The notes under the pieces were generated by a model. It saw only the letters and a list, made by a program, of their open reading frames with translations, did no database searches and was not told where the DNA came from. Position numbers and translations under genes: made by a program. From the NCBI GenBank assembly GCA_046262015.1, contig JBHENN010000100.1, positions 1 to 23,540 of the forward strand: 23,540 nucleotides of DNA, in the 5' to 3' direction. Each line of letters starts with the position of its first letter. The first letter of the stretch is position 1. This DNA is from JBHENN01 sp046262015 (lineage in GTDB: Bacteria; Actinomycetota; CADDZG01; WHSQ01). This document shows positions 17,832 through 23,540 of the stretch, in pieces.

Positions 17832-19045
17832 CAGACGTTCACCTCCCGTCGCGAGCGTTCCGGTTGGAACTGCTCTATCAGCTTCCTGAAAGCTACGAAC
17901 AGATAGCGCGAGTCGTGCGGGCCGGGCCCGGCCTCGGGGTGGTACTGGACGCTGTATGCCAGCCCCGGCACCTCGAGCCCCTCGACGGTCCCGTCGTTGA
18001 GGTTGACGTGGGTCAGGCGCGCGGCGGTGGCAGGGAGCGAGGCAGGGTCGACCGCGAACCCGTGGTTCTGGCAGGTGATCTCGATCCGGTCGGCGTCGAG
18101 TCGCTTCACCGGGTGGTTCGACCCGCGGTGCCCGAACGGCAGCTTGAAGGTCCTCGCCCCGGCCGCGAGCGCCAGGATCTGGTGGCCCAGGCAGATCCCG
18201 AAGATGGGCACCCGTCCGAGCAGCGCGCCGACGGTGGCGATCCCGCGTTCCACGGCGGCCGGGTCCCCGGGGCCGTTGGACAGGAACACCCCGGCGTAGC
18301 CGCCGGTGAGGAGCTCGTCCGCGCCGGCCGTGGCCGGAAGGACCGTTACGTCGAAGCCCCGGGCCACGAGCAGATCGAGGATGTTCCGCTTCATCCCGAA
18401 GTCGATGGCTGCCACGCGGTGACGCGGCGCGCCGGAGGGCGCCACATCGAGGGCCGCGGTCGCGAACGCCGACTCGGCGCCGGCCGCGTAACCGGGTCCG
18501 CTGCGAGCCGCCAGGGTCTCTTCGTTCCACTCATACGCGCTCGAGGTGGTCACCTCGAGCGTCAGGTCCAACCCGACCAGCGAGGGAGTCGCCCGGGCGG
18601 CTTCGACCAGCTCGTCGGGATCGGCCGGCGCACTAGATAGCGCCCCCCGAAGCGCGCCGCGCGACCTGAGGTGGCGGGTGAGGCGGAGGGTGTCCACGTC
18701 GGTCAGCCCGGGGATGCCGGCGCGCGTCAGGTAGTCATCGAGCGACCCGGTGGCTCGCCACGAAGAGAACGCGTGGGTGAGGTCGCGGACCACGAACCCT
18801 CTGACCCACGGCCGGGCGGACTGGTCGTCGTGCGCGTTGACCCCGGTATTGCCGATCTGCGGCGCGGTCATCGCGACGATCTGGCCGTGGTACGACGGGT
18901 CGGTCAGGACCTCCTGATAACCGGTCATCCCCGTGTTGAAGCAGACCTCTCCGGTCACCCGGCCCGGCGCGCCGAAGCCGGTCCCGGCGAACACGGTGCC
19001 GTCTTCGAGGCACAAGAGGCCCGGGCGGGCGTCCGCGCGGGTCAT
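17831..19045 (-). CDS. carA: Carbamoyl-phosphate synthase small subunit
   Basis: Glutamine amidotransferase subunit that releases ammonia for CarB. The 404-residue product has the CarA-specific N-terminal domain (about 8-150, with TGEVCFNTGMTGYQEVLTDPSY at 31-52 in two adjoining blocks) and a class I glutaminase domain (about 210-395) with SNGPGDP at 256-262, the nucleophile C285 in GICLGHQ, and H369 and E371 in YHPEA. The start is ATG 19045-19043, overlapping the pyrC stop as ATGA with GAGG seven bases upstream. It is separated from carB by a tiny basic gene and a VOC gene, which is unusual. Confidence 0.97.
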   Translation of the reverse strand: MTRADARPGLLCLEDGTVFAGTGFGAPGRVTGEVCFNTGMTGYQEVLTDPSYHGQIVAMTAPQIGNTGVNAHDDQSARPWVRGFVVRDLTHAFSSWRATGSLDDYLTRAGIPGLTDVDTLRLTRHLRSRGALRGALSSAPADPDELVEAARATPSLVGLDLTLEVTTSSAYEWNEETLAARSGPGYAAGAESAFATAALDVAPSGAPRHRVAAIDFGMKRNILDLLVARGFDVTVLPATAGADELLTGGYAGVFLSNGPGDPAAVERGIATVGALLGRVPIFGICLGHQILALAAGARTFKLPFGHRGSNHPVKRLDADRIEITCQNHGFAVDPASLPATAARLTHVNLNDGTVEGLEVPGLAYSVQYHPEAGPGPHDSRYLFVAFRKLIEQFQPERSRREVNV

Positions 19046-20355
19046 ACGAGGGCCTCGTGCACGAGCTCTCCGTCCCGCACCGTCTGCCTCCCGCGAAAGA
19101 AGGTGTGGAGGACGCGTCCGCGCAGGGCGCGGCCGCCGAACGGGGTGTTGCCGGCCTTGCTGTGGAACCGGGCCGGGTCGACCGTCCACGCGGCGGCGGT
19201 GTCGAGTACGACCACGTTGGCCGGCCCGCCGACGCGCAGCGACCCCTGGTCGGCCAGCCCCAGCAGGCGCGCCGGGGTGGTCGACAGCAGCCGGAGGGCC
19301 GCGGGGAGGCTCAGATGGCCGGGCTCCACGAGCTCGGTCACGGTCAAGGCGAAGGCCGTCTCCAGACCGACCATCCCGGGAGGGGCATAAGCGAGCTCCT
19401 GGTCTTTCTCCTCGAGCGCGTGGGGCGCGTGGTCGGTGGCGATCGCATCGATCGTGCCGTCGGCGAGGCCCTCGATCACGGCGGCGCGGTCGGCCTCGGT
19501 CCGCAACGGGGGGTTGACCTTGGCGTTGGGGTCGTAGCCCTCGAGCGCGGCGTCCGTCAAAGTGAAGTGGTGCGGGGTTGCCTCCGCGGTGACCCGCCCA
19601 CCGGCGGCCTTGGCGCGCCGGACGAGCTCGACCGTCCCGGCCGTGGATATGTGAAGGAGGTGCAGGCGGCATCCGGTCAACCGGGCGAGGGCGATGTCGC
19701 GCGCCGCCATCAGCTCCTCGGCCTCCGCCGGGATGCCTCGGAGCCCGAGCCGCATCGACCGTTCGCCCTCGTGCATCTGCCCGCCCGCGGCCAGCGCGGC
19801 ATCCTCGCAGTGCTCGGCGTAGATGCCGTCGAAGGTCGTGAGGTACTCCATCGCGCGCCGGACGAACAGCGCGTCCTGCACGCCGTGGCCGTCGTCGGTG
19901 AACATCCTGACCCGCGCCGGGGACCGGAACATCTCGCCGAGATCGGCCATCTGGCGGCCTTCGAGCCCCTTGCTCAGAGCGCCCGCCGGCACCACGTCGA
20001 CCAGACCGGTCTCGCGTCCTAACGCCCACACCTTCTCCACGATCGCGGCCGTGTCGGCCACCGGGTCGGTGTTCGGCATCGCGCACACCGCCGTGTAGCC
20101 GCCCGCGGCCGCGGCCGCGGACGCGCTGGCGATGTCCTCTTCGTCCTCCCGTCCCGGTTCGCGCACGTGCGTATGGAGGTCCACGAAGCCCGGCGCCACC
20201 ACGGCCCCGGTCGCGTCGACGACCACGCCCTCACCCGGCGCGATCCCCGGCTCGATCGCGGTGATGCGCCCGTCCTCGATAGCGAGGTCGGCGGCGGTGT
20301 CGAGCCCGCTCCCGGGGTCGAGGATCCGCCCCCCCGCGATCACCATCCGGCTCAT
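19042..20355 (-). CDS. pyrC: Dihydroorotase, class I
   Basis: Zinc amidohydrolase that cyclises carbamoyl aspartate to dihydroorotate. The 437-residue product has the metal ligands expected for the class: H61 and H63 in DLHTHVREPG, D154 in FTDDG, H182 in EHCED, H235 in LLHIS, and D308 in ATDHAPH. Catalytic residues are intact, so this is an active enzyme rather than the inactive paralogue that partners PyrB in some bacteria. ATG 20355-20353 overlaps the pyrB stop as ATGA, with GGGGG upstream. A second in-frame ATG at codon 4 is a minor alternative. Confidence 0.97.
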   Translation of the reverse strand: MSRMVIAGGRILDPGSGLDTAADLAIEDGRITAIEPGIAPGEGVVVDATGAVVAPGFVDLHTHVREPGREDEEDIASASAAAAAGGYTAVCAMPNTDPVADTAAIVEKVWALGRETGLVDVVPAGALSKGLEGRQMADLGEMFRSPARVRMFTDDGHGVQDALFVRRAMEYLTTFDGIYAEHCEDAALAAGGQMHEGERSMRLGLRGIPAEAEELMAARDIALARLTGCRLHLLHISTAGTVELVRRAKAAGGRVTAEATPHHFTLTDAALEGYDPNAKVNPPLRTEADRAAVIEGLADGTIDAIATDHAPHALEEKDQELAYAPPGMVGLETAFALTVTELVEPGHLSLPAALRLLSTTPARLLGLADQGSLRVGGPANVVVLDTAAAWTVDPARFHSKAGNTPFGGRALRGRVLHTFFRGRQTVRDGELVHEALV

Positions 20356-21296
20356 TCGAACGCCCCCTCGAGGGGAGCGCCGTGATGACCGCCGAGCATC
20401 AGGTAGAGCAGGCTCATGCGAACCGCGAGACCGTTGGCGACCTGCCCGAGGATGATCGAGCGAGGCAGCTCGGAGACATCCGCCGCGATCTCCACCCCCC
20501 GGTTCATCGGGCCCGGATGCATGATCAGCGACTCGGGCCGCATGCGCGCGGCGCGCCGGGCGTCGAGCCCCCATAGCGCGGCGTACTCGCGCAGGCTGGG
20601 GAAGAGCTGCTCCGACTGGCGCTCCTGCTGCACCCGCAGCATGTAGCAGACGTCGAGCTCGTCGATGACGGCGTCGAGGTCGTGCACGACCTTCGCTCCC
20701 CACGCCTCAGGCCCCGGCGGGACCAGAGTCGGAGGCCCCACCAGGGTGACGTCCGCTCCCATCGTCACCAACCCCTTGACGTTGGAGCGCGCTACCCGCG
20801 AGTGGAGGATGTCGCCGACGATCCCGACCTTGAGGCCGTCGAAGTCCTTGAAGTGCTCGCGTATCGAGAACAGGTCGAGCAGGGCCTGGGTCGGATGCTC
20901 GTGGGCGCCGTCGCCCGCGTTGATGACGCTCGCCTGGACCCAGCGCGACAGCTGCAGCGGCGCGCCGGACGACCCGTGGCGGACGATGATCGCGTCGACG
21001 CCCATCGCCTCGAGCGTCCACGCCGTGTCCTTGAAGGACTCCCCCTTCGCAACGGCGGAGCGAGCGTCGGCGGAGAAGTTGATCACGTCGGCGGAGAGCC
21101 GTTTCGCCGCGAGCTCGAACGAGATACGCGTCCGCGTCGAGGCCTCGAAGAACAGGTTGCACACCGTTCGGCCTCGCAGGGTGGGCAGCTTCTTGATCGG
21201 CCTGTCGGTCACCTGCCGGAGCGACTCGGCGGTGTCGAGGATGGTGGTGATGTCCTCGGCGGAGAGCTGGTCCATGGACAGCAGGTGCTTGATCAT
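20352..21296 (-). CDS. pyrB: Aspartate carbamoyltransferase catalytic subunit
   Basis: Condenses carbamoyl phosphate with aspartate, the committed step. The 314-residue product shows the carbamoyl-phosphate loop FEASTRTRISFE at 50-61, K84 in AVAKGES (contributed to the neighbouring subunit's site) and HPTQALLD at 134-141. The length is typical. No pyrI regulatory subunit is present in the window. ATG 21296-21294 overlaps the pyrR stop as ATGA and is preceded by GGGGAG with a five-base spacing. Confidence 0.98.
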   Translation of the reverse strand: MIKHLLSMDQLSAEDITTILDTAESLRQVTDRPIKKLPTLRGRTVCNLFFEASTRTRISFELAAKRLSADVINFSADARSAVAKGESFKDTAWTLEAMGVDAIIVRHGSSGAPLQLSRWVQASVINAGDGAHEHPTQALLDLFSIREHFKDFDGLKVGIVGDILHSRVARSNVKGLVTMGADVTLVGPPTLVPPGPEAWGAKVVHDLDAVIDELDVCYMLRVQQERQSEQLFPSLREYAALWGLDARRAARMRPESLIMHPGPMNRGVEIAADVSELPRSIILGQVANGLAVRMSLLYLMLGGHHGAPLEGAFE

Positions 21297-21856
21297 CGGT
21301 ACTCCCCGATCAGGACGGCGTCGTCACCGTCGATCTCTCTGACGTGCACCTTGACGACCTCCTCGGCCGAGGTGGGCAGGTTCTTGCCGACGTGGTCGGC
21401 GCGGATCGGCAGCTCCCGATGCCCGCGGTCGACCAGGACCGCCAGACGGATCGCGCGTGGCCTGCCGAGATCGAGCACCGCATCGAACGCGGCCCGGATC
21501 GTCCTGCCGGTGTAGAGCACGTCGTCGATCAGGACCACGACGCGGCCGTCGATGTCGCCGGGGATCGTGGTCGCCTCCAGGCTCCGCGGCCCTTTGAGGG
21601 CGACGTCGTCCCGGTAGAGGGTGACGTCGAGGGCGCCCGAAGGGAGGTGCACCCCTTCGAACCCGGCGATCTCCGCGGCGATCCGCTCGGCGAGAGGTGC
21701 CCCCCGGGTGCGGATGCCGACCACGACGAGGTCCTCGGTGCCCTTGTTGCGCTCGACGATCTCGTGGGATATCCGGGTGAGCGCCCGGCGGACGTCCTCG
21801 GGCTCCATCACCCGTGACTTGAGGGCGAAGCTGCGCTCCTCGGCCTGGGCCGTCAC
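21293..21856 (-). CDS. pyrR: Bifunctional pyr operon RNA-binding regulator / uracil phosphoribosyltransferase
   Basis: In other bacteria PyrR senses UMP/UTP and binds a hairpin in pyr mRNA to repress expression, and it has residual uracil phosphoribosyltransferase activity. The 187-residue product shows ALTRISHEIVERNKG at 25-39, GIRTRGAPLAERI at 47-59, the PRPP loop VLIDDVLYTGRTIRAA at 108-123, and VDRGHRELPIRADHVGKNLPTS at 142-163 in consecutive pieces. The start is GTG 21856-21854: it has no ribosome site of its own but overlaps the stop of the leader ORF as GTGA, so translation is probably coupled to the leader. ATG 21808 would remove conserved N-terminal residues. Its target hairpin lies about 90 bases upstream. 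Confidence 0.95.
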   Translation of the reverse strand: MTAQAEERSFALKSRVMEPEDVRRALTRISHEIVERNKGTEDLVVVGIRTRGAPLAERIAAEIAGFEGVHLPSGALDVTLYRDDVALKGPRSLEATTIPGDIDGRVVVLIDDVLYTGRTIRAAFDAVLDLGRPRAIRLAVLVDRGHRELPIRADHVGKNLPTSAEEVVKVHVREIDGDDAVLIGEYR

Positions 21857-21933
21857 CGGCTCGGCGCGCCGGTGTCGAGGGCGAAAAAAAGATCCCGGCC
21901 CGAGGGCGGGATCGCATGCGCGCGTGGGTGCAC
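21853..21933 (-). CDS. pyr leader ORF (26 aa), probable regulatory leader peptide
   Basis: A short ORF between the PyrR hairpin and pyrR. It starts at GTG 21933-21931 with AAGGAG (21947-21942) eight bases upstream, the only well-placed ribosome site in the leader, and stops at TGA 21855-21853, overlapping the pyrR GTG as GTGA. The peptide runs from MHPRAHAIPP through RDLFF to TGAPSR. Codons 7 to 17 cover the intrinsic terminator, and its T-tract encodes Leu-Phe-Phe. A ribosome translating it would prevent the terminator from folding and would deliver ribosomes to pyrR. The ribosome site is in the 3' arm of the PyrR hairpin. The peptide itself resembles nothing I know; its value is probably in being translated. 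Confidence 0.68.
   Translation of the reverse strand: MHPRAHAIPPSGRDLFFALDTGAPSR
21884..21913 (-). terminator. Intrinsic terminator / attenuator in the pyr leader
   Basis: A perfect 7-bp stem, GATCCCG (21913-21907) with CGGGATC (21897-21891), has a short GC-rich loop and is followed directly by seven T (21890-21884). It lies inside the leader ORF, upstream of pyrR. CCTCGGGCC (21905-21897) in its loop and 3' arm can also pair with GGCCC (21964-21960) and GAGG (21956-21953) of the PyrR hairpin, a possible antiterminator. It may also stop transcripts coming from nusB. Confidence 0.88.
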
Positions 21934-21942
21934 CTGGTCGTC

Positions 21943-21975
21943 TCCTTCCCGACCTCACCGGGCCGGCTTAAAGGA
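21943..21975 (-). promoter_or_regulatory. PyrR-binding hairpin in the pyr leader
   Basis: Read on the minus strand, a lower stem TCCTTT (21975-21970) pairs with GAAGGA (21948-21943). A one-sided purine bulge AAG follows, then an upper stem CCGGCC (21966-21961) with GGTCGG (21954-21949), counting one G-U pair, and a hexaloop CGGTGA (21960-21955). This matches the known PyrR site: a CNGNGA terminal hexaloop on a stem with a purine-rich 5' bulge. The 3' arm contains most of the leader ORF's ribosome site, so binding should block its translation. Confidence 0.85.
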
Positions 21976-21987
21976 TGGTCGGTAGAG

Positions 21988-22016
21988 ACCCTACCCCACG
22001 CGGGCACGACCGACAA
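21988..22016 (-). promoter_or_regulatory. pyr operon promoter
   Basis: TTGTCG (-35, 22016-22011) and TAGGGT (-10, 21993-21988) are separated by exactly 17 bases. TAnnnT is the common -10 form in high-GC Gram-positives. The start point would be near 21981, a few bases before the PyrR hairpin. The -10 lies in an inverted repeat, GGTAG-GGTCT-CTACC (21995-21981), which might be an operator. Confidence 0.7.
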
Positions 22017-22031
22017 TGCACGGCCGGGGGG

Positions 22032-22493
22032 TCAGGGGGTGGCGCGCTCCCGTTCGACGATGCGTCCCAACAGCCCGTTGATGAAGCGGCCGGAGTCGTC
22101 GGTGGAGAGCGATTTCCCCAGCTCGACCGCCTCGTTGATGGCCACCGCCACCGGGATGTCGTCGCGCCACAACAGCTCGTACAGCGCGATCCGGACCAGG
22201 TTGCGGTCGATCAGCGGCATGCGATCGATGGTCCAGCTCTCGGCGTACGCGGCGATCAGCTCGTCGAGGCGTGCTCGGTTCGCGGTCACGCCCTGGACCA
22301 ACGTGAGCGCGTAGTCGAGCGCGTCCGGGCCGGGTTGCGGGGCCGCCCGGCCGGATGGGTCGTCTCCCGCGCCGGCCACGACCCAGCCGGCTTCGGCGTG
22401 ACCACGGAAGGCCTCCAGCGGGCTCGAACCCCGGATCTCGGCTTCGTACAGCACGTCGAGAGCGATGCGGCGCGCCGTGCGCCGGCCTTTCAC
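22032..22493 (-). CDS. nusB: Transcription antitermination protein NusB
   Basis: Binds boxA RNA with NusE (S10) to support antitermination, mainly in rRNA operons. The 153-residue all-helical product shows RRTARRIALDVLYEAEIRG at 4-22, DRNLVRIALYELLW at 96-109, IPVAVAINEAVELGK at 112-126, and RFINGLLGRI at 135-144, the usual landmarks. A Gly/Pro/Ala-rich stretch at about 35-56 is a loop insertion. The start is GTG 22493-22491 with GGAG five bases upstream, 21 bases after the efp stop. It is followed by the pyr promoter rather than by another gene of its own unit. Confidence 0.95.
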   Translation of the reverse strand: MKGRRTARRIALDVLYEAEIRGSSPLEAFRGHAEAGWVVAGAGDDPSGRAAPQPGPDALDYALTLVQGVTANRARLDELIAAYAESWTIDRMPLIDRNLVRIALYELLWRDDIPVAVAINEAVELGKSLSTDDSGRFINGLLGRIVERERATP

Positions 22494-22514
22494 GACGGCT
22501 CCGTTGCGCCCCGG

Positions 22515-23072
22515 TCACGCACGCGCGATGTACTCACCGCTGCGGGTGTCGACCTTGATCCTGTCGCCTTGCTCTACGAACAGGGGCACCTGCACGACCG
22601 CGCCGGTCTCCACGACCGCAGGCTTGAGCGCACCCGAGACGCGATCTCCCTTGTGCCCCGGCTCGGTCTCGGTGACCTCGAGCACGAGGTTCAGCGGCAT
22701 CTCGGCCCCAACCGGAGTGCCTTCGTAGACCGGGACCATGCACAACGTCCCGTCCTTCAGGAACCGACGGGCATCGCCCAGCATGTCGGGGTCCACGTGG
22801 ATCTGCTCGTAGGTCTCGTTGTCCATGAACACCAGGCCGGCGTCGTCGCTGTAGAGGTATTGCATCTCGCGCTTGTCCAGCACCGCGAGATTGACCTTCT
22901 CGTCGGCGCGGAAGGTACGGTCGGCGACCGCACCCGTGGTGAGGTTCCGCAGCTTGGTCTTGACGAACGCCTGGCCCTTCCCCGGCTTCACGTGCTGGTA
23001 GCCGAGGATCGTGAAGAGGGTGCCGTCGATGTCGAGCGTCTGGCCCGGGCGCATGTCGTTCGTCGAGATCAC
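22515..23072 (-). CDS. efp: Translation elongation factor P
   Basis: Relieves ribosome stalling at consecutive prolines. The 185-residue product has the three beta-barrel domains of EF-P: the N-terminal KOW-like domain with the loop VKPGKGQAF at 28-36, whose tip lysine K32 is the site modified in some bacteria, the middle domain with MQYLYSDDAGLVFMDNETYEQ at 70-90 in adjoining pieces, and a C-terminal OB domain ending with VDTRSGEYIARA. The start is GTG 23072-23070 with GAGGAG five bases upstream. It follows the peptidase gene after nine bases. The loop reads PGKGQA rather than the PGKGP reported for an unmodified actinobacterial subfamily. Confidence 0.97.
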   Translation of the reverse strand: MISTNDMRPGQTLDIDGTLFTILGYQHVKPGKGQAFVKTKLRNLTTGAVADRTFRADEKVNLAVLDKREMQYLYSDDAGLVFMDNETYEQIHVDPDMLGDARRFLKDGTLCMVPVYEGTPVGAEMPLNLVLEVTETEPGHKGDRVSGALKPAVVETGAVVQVPLFVEQGDRIKVDTRSGEYIARA

Positions 23073-23081
23073 AGGTTCTCC

Positions 23082-23540
23082 TCAGAGCTCGATGAGGCGG
23101 TCCTTGGGCGCCGCTCCCAGGACCTCGACTCCGGCGCTCGTCACCGTCGCGCAGTCCTCGGTCCGGATCCCGCCCCATCCGATGTCATAGATACCCGGTT
23201 CGATGGTTACCACGTCGCCGTCCACGAGCGTGTCGGACGAGTCCCGATTGAGCCGCGGCGCTTCGTGGATGTCGAGCCCCACGCCGTGGCCGAGTCCGTG
23301 CCCGAAGCTCCGCCCGATGTCGTGCGTGTCGAGCACCGATCGAGCCGCGGCGTCGACCTCACTCGCCGGCGCGCCGGTCCGGAGAGCTTCGATGCCGGCC
23401 CGCTGTGCGACGAGGACGAGGTCATACCTCTCGTGGTGCTCGTTCGACGCAGGCCCGATCACCACCGTGCGCGTCAGGTCCGAGCAATAGCCTTCGACCC
23501 GGCATCCGAAGTCGAGCAGGACGAGGTCGCCCTTCTCGAT
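23082..23540 (-). CDS. M24 family Xaa-Pro aminopeptidase/dipeptidase, 3' part (5' end outside window)
   Basis: The C-terminal 152 residues of a pita-bread-fold metallopeptidase that removes N-terminal residues next to proline; the start lies beyond base 23540. All five metal ligands are visible in order: D10 in LLDFG, D21 in CSDLTRT, H85 in GHGLGHGVG, E114 in TIEPGIY, and E128 in GIRTEDC (numbering from the window edge). H92 in IHEAP is the usual substrate histidine. The motif GLGHGVGLDIHE favours the Xaa-Pro peptidase branch over methionine aminopeptidase; pepQ or pepP cannot be separated from this part alone. Proximity to efp, another proline-related gene, is common in bacteria. Confidence 0.93.
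   Translation of the reverse strand: MEKGDLVLLDFGCRVEGYCSDLTRTVVIGPASNEHHERYDLVLVAQRAGIEALRTGAPASEVDAAARSVLDTHDIGRSFGHGLGHGVGLDIHEAPRLNRDSSDTLVDGDVVTIEPGIYDIGWGGIRTEDCATVTSAGVEVLGAAPKDRLIEL

Noticed and set aside
17724..18530. A 268-residue frame ending with the small basic protein
   Set aside because: The upstream part is the shadow of carA. Only the last 35 codons, beginning at the ATG that overlaps the carA stop, are supported as a gene.
21293..21958. PyrR starting at GTG 21958
   Set aside because: That start lies inside the PyrR hairpin loop, has no ribosome site, and would add an Arg/Pro-rich segment spanning the terminator. GTG 21856 gives the usual length.

Overview
The window is a dense, high-GC stretch of bacterial chromosome in which every gene I can support lies on the minus strand, so transcription runs from base 23540 towards base 1. 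The mycobacterial-type integration host factor (mihF) next to gmk and rpoZ, a PriA that has lost its Walker A motif, frequent GTG starts and very high GC all point to an actinobacterium. The class 1B dihydroorotate dehydrogenase (PyrD with PyrK) is not the mycobacterial/Streptomyces type, so a deeper-branching or uncultured actinobacterial lineage is plausible (inference). There are no mobile elements, CRISPR arrays, tRNA or rRNA genes, and no gene-free stretch longer than 300 bases.

Layout in the direction of transcription: (1) 23540-22032: the end of an M24 Xaa-Pro peptidase, efp, nusB. (2) 22016-10951: the de novo pyrimidine operon. A promoter is followed by a PyrR-binding hairpin, a short leader ORF containing an intrinsic terminator, then pyrR-pyrB-pyrC-carA-(35-aa basic protein)-(VOC protein)-carB-pyrK-pyrD-pyrF-pyrE. 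Nearly all junctions are stop/start overlaps. Together these genes encode the whole route from bicarbonate and glutamine to UMP. (3) 10899-3711: a TATAAT promoter and the housekeeping cluster mihF-gmk-rpoZ-coaBC-metK-priA-def-fmt. (4) 3714-1: a promoter, an FMN riboswitch, and ribD-ribE-ribBA-ribH, a complete riboflavin operon apart from the phosphatase step.

The most interesting element is the pyr leader. A hairpin with the CNGNGA hexaloop and a purine bulge typical of PyrR sites has the leader ORF's Shine-Dalgarno in its 3' arm. The 26-codon leader ORF reads straight through a strong terminator (hairpin plus seven T) and ends by overlapping the pyrR GTG start. This suggests PyrR blocks leader translation and thereby permits termination, combining mycobacterial-type translational repression with translation-coupled attenuation. 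Other points of note are an unrecognised 35-aa basic protein and a VOC protein between carA and carB, a probable CTG start for fmt, and an FMN riboswitch that appears to act by hiding the ribD start site.
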